From contig JANOFL010000175.1 of NCBI GenBank assembly GCA_031405895.1, positions 1 to 10,977 on the forward strand: a stretch of 10,977 nt of DNA, given 5' to 3'. A program made the position numbers and the translations under genes. This document shows positions 6,607 through 10,977 of this stretch, piece after piece (the stretch's first letter is position 1; the number at the start of each line of letters is the position of its first letter). The notes below the pieces were generated by a model, which was not told where the DNA came from, made no database searches, and saw nothing but the letters and a program-made list of their open reading frames with translations. The DNA comes from BJ22 sp031405895 (GTDB taxonomy: Bacteria; Planctomycetota; Planctomycetia; Pirellulales; Pirellulaceae).

Positions 6607-7866
6607 ATGATTGCCAACCGAAGTTATGACTGCGTGGTGATTGGCTCGGGGCCGGCGGGCGGAACGGTCGCCTGTCTGGTTGCCGAGCAGGGCTGGTCGA
6701 CGCTGTTGATCGAGCGAGAGAAGCTGCCCCGCTATCACGTTGGCGAATCGCTGATGCCGGAGACCTGGTGGGTCTTTGAGCGGCTTGGGCTCGTCCATGA
6801 GCTGCAGCGAATCGGCTTTACGCGAAAAAACGGCGTGCAGTTCGTCACGGCCGACGACCGTGAGGAACCGCCGTTCATCTTCTCCGCTTCCGACGACCGC
6901 GACTGTGCAACCACCTGGCATGTCCAGCGGGCGGAGTTTGACAAGCTGCTCTTTGACGCCGCCTACAACCGTGGAGCAACGGTCGTGGACGGAACGCAAG
7001 TCCTTGAAATTGATATCCGCAAACAGTCGCCGCACAAGATCACGATTCGCGGTACCGACGGCAAGGACCAGGAGCTGTCCGCACGGGTCGTCGTCGATGC
7101 TTCCGGCCTGCAGTCGCTGATCGCCAACCAGCTCGAGCTCAAGGAGTACCACGACGACTTGAAGAAGGCTGCCATCTGGGGCTACTTTGCGGGTGCGGCC
7201 CGCAACGGCGGTTCCAATCCTGAACTCACAGGCATTTTCTGGACGGCCAGCCAGGACGCCTGGTTCTGGTACATCCCGCTCTCCGACGGAACAATCAGTG
7301 TGGGGCTCGTGGGCGACAGTGAGTTTGTGCTGCGGCGCGGCGGCTCGCCGGAAAAAACCTTTCAGGAAGAGGTCCGCAATTGTCCCAGCGTCGCGCGGAA
7401 GCTGGCCGGATCGACGTCGCGCGGCAAGTACCATGTCGCGAAGGACTTTTCCTGGACGACCCGACGCCAGGCCGGAGATGGCTGGGTGCTGGTCGGCGAC
7501 GCTGGTGGCTCCCTCGATCCGGTCTGCAGCGCGGGCGTTTTCCTGGCCTGCACATCCGCCGCCTGGGCCGCCGACGCGATTGGCGAGGGCCTGCAGAAGA
7601 ACGATCTTTCGGCGCGGATTCTGGGCCGCTGGACCAGCAGGTACGAAGCCGGCGTCAGCCTGATCCGCAAACTCGTCCGGGCGATCTGCACCAGGCCGTC
7701 CGGCATCGGTGAATTCCTCCAACAGTACCCGCACCACCGTGAAAGCCTGGTCAACCTCCTGGCCGGCAAGGTCTTCGAGGGCAACCCCGGCGCGATTTTC
7801 GACGACCTGGAACCCTGGATCGCGGAACTGAAGGGCGGAAAAAAACTGGTGACAGGTCGAAAGTGA
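6607..7866 (+). CDS. Flavin-dependent halogenase-like FAD oxidoreductase
   Basis: A 419-residue, probably cytoplasmic flavoprotein. The N-terminal Rossmann motif GSGPAGG (13-19) and acidic IERE (35-38) bind FAD. HVGESLMP (44-51) is the GESL motif common to flavin-dependent halogenases and related oxidoreductases. WFWYIP (219-224) matches the halogenase signature WxWxIP exactly. K74, in FTRKNGVQF, sits where these enzymes carry the catalytic lysine that forms or guides the hypohalous species. A second FAD-binding motif, GDAGGSLDPVCSAGV (297-311), has Leu where many halogenases have Phe. The length is somewhat shorter than the 500-residue tryptophan halogenases and closer to carrier- or phenol-type members. 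The ATG at 6607 begins six residues before the first FAD strand; the upstream GGACAGG is only a weak ribosome site. The gene converges with the histidine kinase gene, 5 bp apart. No biosynthetic genes are adjacent, so the substrate is unknown; it may instead be a non-halogenating monooxygenase or reductase of the same superfamily. Confidence 0.85.
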   Translation: MIANRSYDCVVIGSGPAGGTVACLVAEQGWSTLLIEREKLPRYHVGESLMPETWWVFERLGLVHELQRIGFTRKNGVQFVTADDREEPPFIFSASDDRDCATTWHVQRAEFDKLLFDAAYNRGATVVDGTQVLEIDIRKQSPHKITIRGTDGKDQELSARVVVDASGLQSLIANQLELKEYHDDLKKAAIWGYFAGAARNGGSNPELTGIFWTASQDAWFWYIPLSDGTISVGLVGDSEFVLRRGGSPEKTFQEEVRNCPSVARKLAGSTSRGKYHVAKDFSWTTRRQAGDGWVLVGDAGGSLDPVCSAGVFLACTSAAWAADAIGEGLQKNDLSARILGRWTSRYEAGVSLIRKLVRAICTRPSGIGEFLQQYPHHRESLVNLLAGKVFEGNPGAIFDDLEPWIAELKGGKKLVTGRK

Positions 7867-7871
7867 CGGAC

Positions 7872-9806
7872 TCAGCCCGGGTCATTTGAGAAGGGAAGTC
7901 GCAACAAAAAAAGCGAGCCGGGTTGACCATTCCGGTACTCCAGGCGACCTCCCAGGTCCCGTGCAATCCGCCGGGAGAGTGCCAGGCCAAGTCCAACTCC
8001 CGGCCGATCGCCAGCCGCAGCCTGATCGCCGCGCGAAAACACGTCGAAAATCAGCCGCTGTCGTGCTGAGTCGACACCTGGGCCAAAATCCCGGACTCCG
8101 AACTCCAGCCAGCCTGCAGAAGACTTGCGGAACTGCCATACGATTTCAGGACGCCCCTCGTTGAAGCCATACTTCACGGCGTTATCGACCAGATTGATCA
8201 ACACACGTTCGACGGCGGCGAAATCTGTCGCGGTGCAACTTTCCAGCGCCGCGGGTTCAAACTCCTCGAACAGTCGGCGGCCGGCCCGTTCTGCAATCTG
8301 GCTCAGGACTGGCCTGATCCGGTTGATCAGGTCGCCCATGTGCATGGACTGGCGGACAATTCCCTGGGAACGGCGCTCCAGACCCGCATAGACCAGTACG
8401 TTGTCGACGAGGTGACCGAGGCGTTCGGATTCGGTTTTCAGGGTCTGCAGGTACTCGGCCTGTTTGGCCGGGTCGGTCACGATGCCGTCGGCCAGCATTT
8501 CGCTGTAGAGCCGGAAGGTCGTCAGGGGGGTTCGCAGCTCGTGGCTGACGGCGGAGACGAAGGTGGCGCGGCGCTCGCTCAGCCGCTGGACGCCGGCGAG
8601 CAGGATGCCGAGCGCGACGACGGCCAGCAGCGACGTCAGGCTGGCCGCGACCAGGGCTGGCCAGATGCCGCCTTCAACCGGCGAACCGGTGGAAGGAAGT
8701 GGCAGGCCAATCGCGGCGCCGTCGGGAATACTGAGCGCGACCGGAAGTGTGGTCAAGGTCCGGGCCGGATCGATCGGCTGGTCGGGACGGACTGGGGTGA
8801 AGCTGACTTCACGGAACAGGTCGCTGATTTCACCCTGCAGGTACGTGCCCAGTCGTTCCCAGTCCAGCCAGCAACCCTGGACCAGGGTTTGGCCATTGGC
8901 GATGACTTCCCGTACGAGCAGCAGCCTTTCACCGATCCAGACCGGTCGCATCAACCCGACTGCCGCCGGCGCGCTGCCGGAGAGGCCTTGCTGCTGCTGG
9001 TTGCTCTGCTGGATGTTGAGCATCGCGTTGGAGGATTGTTTGGCCCGCGAACCTGCTTCGCGGCCTCCATTCGCATCCATGTAGCTTTCCATCGCCCGAT
9101 CGACACTGGCTGCCCGCTCCAGAAACCAGGAACGGTTCGCGCCGGGGACCTTGTCGAGGACATCGCTTTGATCGGCCCAGAGCGGCAGGGCCGGCCTTGG
9201 AGAGGTGTCGTTGCCCAGCGGCGCCGGGCGATGCTGTTCAACCACCCAGGGAGCGAGCTTTTCGTCCGCGGAAACTCCGGCAGTGGGACAAAGCCAGCGG
9301 ACCTGCTCAAAGCCCAGCTGCGGGCGGAGTTCCTCGAGCAGCTGGACAGCCTGACTGACGCGGCCCTGATCGGCTCCGCACTGGATCGCCATTTCACAGA
9401 AACTGTCCTGCGGGGCCTGGGGCGACGTCACCGTGCCATCGCCGGCAATCTGGAAATGAAGCCGGACAAACTCCGATGGTGTTTCCAGCAAGGGCGAGGG
9501 TTCTGGGGTGCCTTCTGACGCGTAGCCGCGGCCGCCCGAATCGGGCGACAGGAACGGCGCATACTCGCCCGGATCGCGGGCCGACTCCTGGCTGATCAAC
9601 AGGGTCAACAGCGAATCGATCCGCCAGAAAGCGCTATTGATCCGTTCTTCAAGTGCCAGCGCATTCCGGCCGTCGACGAGTTGTTGCCGCGCGACGGCAC
9701 GTTCGCGCTCCAGCCGCAGAGTCCAAAGCGCGAGCCAGACGAGGATCGTCGCCAGCAAGACCACGCAGGCGGCGAACACAAGCCAGATTCGGGTGGGCGA
9801 TTTCAT
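7872..9806 (-). CDS. Membrane sensor histidine kinase with large periplasmic domain
   Basis: A 644-residue kinase. Transmembrane helix 1 is at about 8-30 and helix 2 at about 381-404, leaving a periplasmic region of about 350 residues that I do not recognise as a known sensor fold. It includes a Gln/Ser/Asn-rich stretch (about 257-275, with NIQQSNQQQQG). The cytoplasmic part has the HisKA dimerisation helix with phospho-acceptor H422 in SHELRTPLT, followed by an HATPase domain: N box NLVDNAVKYG (538-547), G1 box DFGPGVD (573-579), F box near IFDVFSRGD (586-594) and G2 box GVGLGLAL (603-610). All catalytic boxes look intact. No clear HAMP domain separates helix 2 from HisKA. The response regulator gene lies 265 bp upstream on the same strand and is the likely partner. 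The start codon precedes the first membrane helix; only a weak purine-rich site is upstream. Confidence 0.92.
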   Translation of the reverse strand: MKSPTRIWLVFAACVVLLATILVWLALWTLRLERERAVARQQLVDGRNALALEERINSAFWRIDSLLTLLISQESARDPGEYAPFLSPDSGGRGYASEGTPEPSPLLETPSEFVRLHFQIAGDGTVTSPQAPQDSFCEMAIQCGADQGRVSQAVQLLEELRPQLGFEQVRWLCPTAGVSADEKLAPWVVEQHRPAPLGNDTSPRPALPLWADQSDVLDKVPGANRSWFLERAASVDRAMESYMDANGGREAGSRAKQSSNAMLNIQQSNQQQQGLSGSAPAAVGLMRPVWIGERLLLVREVIANGQTLVQGCWLDWERLGTYLQGEISDLFREVSFTPVRPDQPIDPARTLTTLPVALSIPDGAAIGLPLPSTGSPVEGGIWPALVAASLTSLLAVVALGILLAGVQRLSERRATFVSAVSHELRTPLTTFRLYSEMLADGIVTDPAKQAEYLQTLKTESERLGHLVDNVLVYAGLERRSQGIVRQSMHMGDLINRIRPVLSQIAERAGRRLFEEFEPAALESCTATDFAAVERVLINLVDNAVKYGFNEGRPEIVWQFRKSSAGWLEFGVRDFGPGVDSARQRLIFDVFSRGDQAAAGDRPGVGLGLALSRRIARDLGGRLEYRNGQPGSLFLLRLPFSNDPG

Positions 9807-9878
9807 GCCTGGACCACTTCAACAGAAGCGCGTCGACGGGGTGATTCGGGCAACTTGCAAAGTGCCGTTGCTGACTAA

Positions 9879-9910
9879 CGTGCTCGAGCTCGTGCTCGAG
9901 CTCGTGCTCG
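9879..9910. repeat. Short tandem repeat, 12-bp unit, between regulator and kinase genes
   Basis: The unit GTGCTCGAGCTC occurs 2.6 times without error from 9880 to 9910. It contains the palindromes CTCGAG and GAGCTC and a hexamer rhythm (GTGCTC). It lies about 73 bp upstream of the kinase start. A related array in opposite orientation starts at 9994, so the two could pair. Such arrays can change copy number by slippage; any effect on kinase expression is speculation. Confidence 0.7.
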
Positions 9911-9993
9911 CCGCTGCACCAATTCCTGATTCCGTACAATGGGAATGCACAGTCGCGACGGCCGATTGACGGTCTTGCCGCGAGAAGGGCCAT

Positions 9994-10027
9994 CGAGCAC
10001 GAGCAGGAGTACGAGCACGAGTACGAG
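9994..10027. repeat. Degenerate hexanucleotide repeat (GAGCAC/GAGTAC type)
   Basis: Successive hexamers CGAGCA, CGAGCA, GGAGTA, CGAGCA, CGAGTA fill 9994-10023 and end in CGAG. Its reverse complement shares blocks such as CTCGTGCTCG with the array at 9879-9910, giving an inverted arrangement over about 150 bp in the gap between regulator and kinase. No ORF with recognisable features crosses it; an Arg/Ala-rich frame on the minus strand is a product of the repeat. Confidence 0.65.
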
Positions 10028-10071
10028 GTTGTGTTGCGTGTTTGCAGATGGAACAGCTTGTGTGTTTGTTT

Positions 10072-10782
10072 TCAGGGAGGAGGAGTGCCGAACATATAGC
10101 CCTTGCCCCGCACCGTCAGCAACACGGCGGGTTGCCCGGCATCGTCGCCCAGTTTTTCGCGCAGCCGGGCGATGTGCATGTCGATCGTCCGGGTCGTGAT
10201 TCCGCGCGGGTCGAGGCCCCAGACGTTTTCGAGCAGCTCGCGGCGGTCGATGGCCCGGCCGGGGTTGGCCGCGAGGTAACGGAGCAGCCGGCACTCGCGA
10301 TCCGAAAGCTCGCTGCGGCCTCCGTTCCGGTCGCGGAACTCACGGCGTTCGAGGTCGGCGACCCCTGCCGGGAGGTCGATCGTCGTGACGTCGCCGGGAC
10401 GGGTGCAGGAACGGCGAAGCACTGCCCCGACGCGGGCCAGCAGCTCTTTCATGCTGAAGGGCTTGACGACATAGTCATCGGCACCCGCTTCGAGCCCCGC
10501 GATCCGGTCGGACTCGTTGCCGCGGGCGGTCAGGATGATCACCGGGAGAGTCGGTTTGGTTTCGCGGATCCGGCGCAGGACCGTCATGCCTGGCAGACCG
10601 GGCAAAGCGAGGTCGAGCAGCACGAGGTCGGGATCGCGGGTCAACGCCATGTCTGCCCCCGTTTCGCCGCGTTCCGTCTCGAGCGTCCTGAACCCGGCAA
10701 ACTCCAGCGCGTCCACGATCCCGCGGCGAATCGCGCGGTCGTCTTCAACTACGAGCACGGTGGTTGGAGTAGCAGAGGACAT
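10072..10782 (-). CDS. OmpR/PhoB-family response regulator
   Basis: A 236-residue two-component regulator. The receiver domain (about 8-122) has the acidic pocket E13-D14-D15, phospho-acceptor D57 in LLDLALPG, T85 in LTARG and K107 in VKPFS, all the expected switch residues. A short linker leads to a winged-helix DNA-binding domain (about 130-235), with the recognition helix in TRTIDMHIARLREKLG (198-213) and the C-terminal wing VRGKGYMFG (224-232). Length and order match the OmpR/PhoB class of transcription factors. It is transcribed toward the histidine kinase gene that begins 265 bp downstream on the same strand, so the kinase is the probable phosphate donor. The ATG start sits directly before the first receiver strand; no clear Shine-Dalgarno is visible. 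Regulatory targets are unknown. Confidence 0.93.
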   Translation of the reverse strand: MSSATPTTVLVVEDDRAIRRGIVDALEFAGFRTLETERGETGADMALTRDPDLVLLDLALPGLPGMTVLRRIRETKPTLPVIILTARGNESDRIAGLEAGADDYVVKPFSMKELLARVGAVLRRSCTRPGDVTTIDLPAGVADLERREFRDRNGGRSELSDRECRLLRYLAANPGRAIDRRELLENVWGLDPRGITTRTIDMHIARLREKLGDDAGQPAVLLTVRGKGYMFGTPPP

Positions 10783-10832
10783 TGATCAGGTCGCGCCGGT
10801 TGTAATCTGCGCGGTCAGGATCGAGTGAACTG

Positions 10833-10921
10833 GGCGAGCGGCAGGGCGTCAGCCCTCTGTGTAGTCCGCCGGAAACCAAAACGCGTATGAAAAACGGAGG
10901 GCATACGCCCAGCCGCAAGCC
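10833..10921. repeat. REP-like inverted pair (family A), second copy
   Basis: Bases 10833-10861 and 10893-10921 are inverted arms with 22 of 29 matches, about 31 bp apart. The left arm is nearly identical to the arm at the left end of the window (GGCGAGCGGCAGGGCGTCAG and onward). The right arm has drifted, with GGGCGTATGCCC in place of GGGCGTCAGCCC. It lies 50 bp upstream of the regulator start, so it could overlap that gene's promoter region. Confidence 0.7.
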
Positions 10922-10942
10922 ACCCCGCATAGGGGAACCGCG

Positions 10943-10959
10943 CAAGGCCATGCGCCTTG
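10943..10959. repeat. Short palindrome CAAGGC-CATGC-GCCTTG
   Basis: A perfect 6-bp stem around a 5-nt loop, flanked by CGCG on both sides. It lies just past the family A repeat in the gene-free right end. It may be another intergenic repeat type, but only one copy is seen here. The remainder of 10783-10977 holds no gene that I can support. Confidence 0.4.
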
Positions 10960-10977
10960 ACCGCGCGAACCGCACGG

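Noticed and set aside
6511..7737. Minus-strand open frame of 408 residues opposite the oxidoreductase
   Set aside because: Antisense to a well-supported FAD enzyme; no motif, and its end lies inside the REP-like repeat.
8340..9518. Plus-strand open frame of 392 residues opposite the kinase
   Set aside because: Antisense to HisKA and periplasmic coding sequence; no recognisable features.
9875..10294. Minus-strand frame ending in an Ala-Arg repeat
   Set aside because: The repeat is simply the translation of the GAGCTC/GTGCTC DNA array and the rest overlaps the regulator in another frame.
10042..10785. Plus-strand open frame of 247 residues opposite the response regulator
   Set aside because: It mirrors the regulator almost exactly; the minus strand has all receiver and winged-helix residues.
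1..10977. Possible CRISPR array or defence island
   Set aside because: The repeats are inverted pairs, not regularly spaced direct repeats with unique spacers, and no cas, restriction or toxin-antitoxin gene is present.

Overview
The window looks like chromosomal DNA from a GC-rich, Gram-negative-type bacterium, most probably a planctomycete. This is inferred from three things: high GC with weak Shine-Dalgarno sequences, large secreted multi-domain enzymes (PD40 propeller + M28 peptidase + PDZ; nuclease + helix-hairpin-helix), and many short inverted-pair repeats in the gaps between genes. No rRNA, tRNA, CRISPR array, transposase, integrase or phage gene was found.

Layout. Bases 1-300 are non-coding and hold a REP-like inverted pair (1-103), a perfect 30-bp palindrome (146-175) and a possible promoter. 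A secreted staphylococcal-nuclease-like protein with a ComEA-type HhH tail follows on + (301-1185). It converges with an M28 lipoprotein peptidase on - (1420-2847); a 219-bp element with 30-bp inverted ends lies between their stop codons. Upstream of that peptidase, on the same strand, is a much larger secreted M28 peptidase with an N-terminal TolB-like propeller and a C-terminal PDZ domain (3035-6154). A strong GC hairpin separates the two peptidase genes. A 452-bp divergent intergenic region, with another REP-like pair, leads to a flavin-dependent halogenase-like oxidoreductase on + (6607-7866). That gene runs tail-to-tail, with a 5-bp gap, into a two-component system on -: an OmpR/PhoB-type regulator (10072-10782) upstream of its probable partner, a membrane histidine kinase with a periplasmic region of about 350 residues (7872-9806). 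The 265-bp gap between regulator and kinase contains hexanucleotide-type simple repeats in opposite orientations. The right end (10783-10977) has no gene and carries two more palindromic repeats, one of the same family as the pair at the left edge.

How the genes may work together. The nuclease and both peptidases are exported and would fit scavenging of extracellular or periplasmic DNA and protein. The two-component pair probably forms one sensory unit. The halogenase-like enzyme has no biosynthetic neighbours here. Nothing ties all these genes into a single new system. The most distinctive features are the repeat content (several palindromic families in 11 kb), the 30-bp palindrome, and the two domain fusions.
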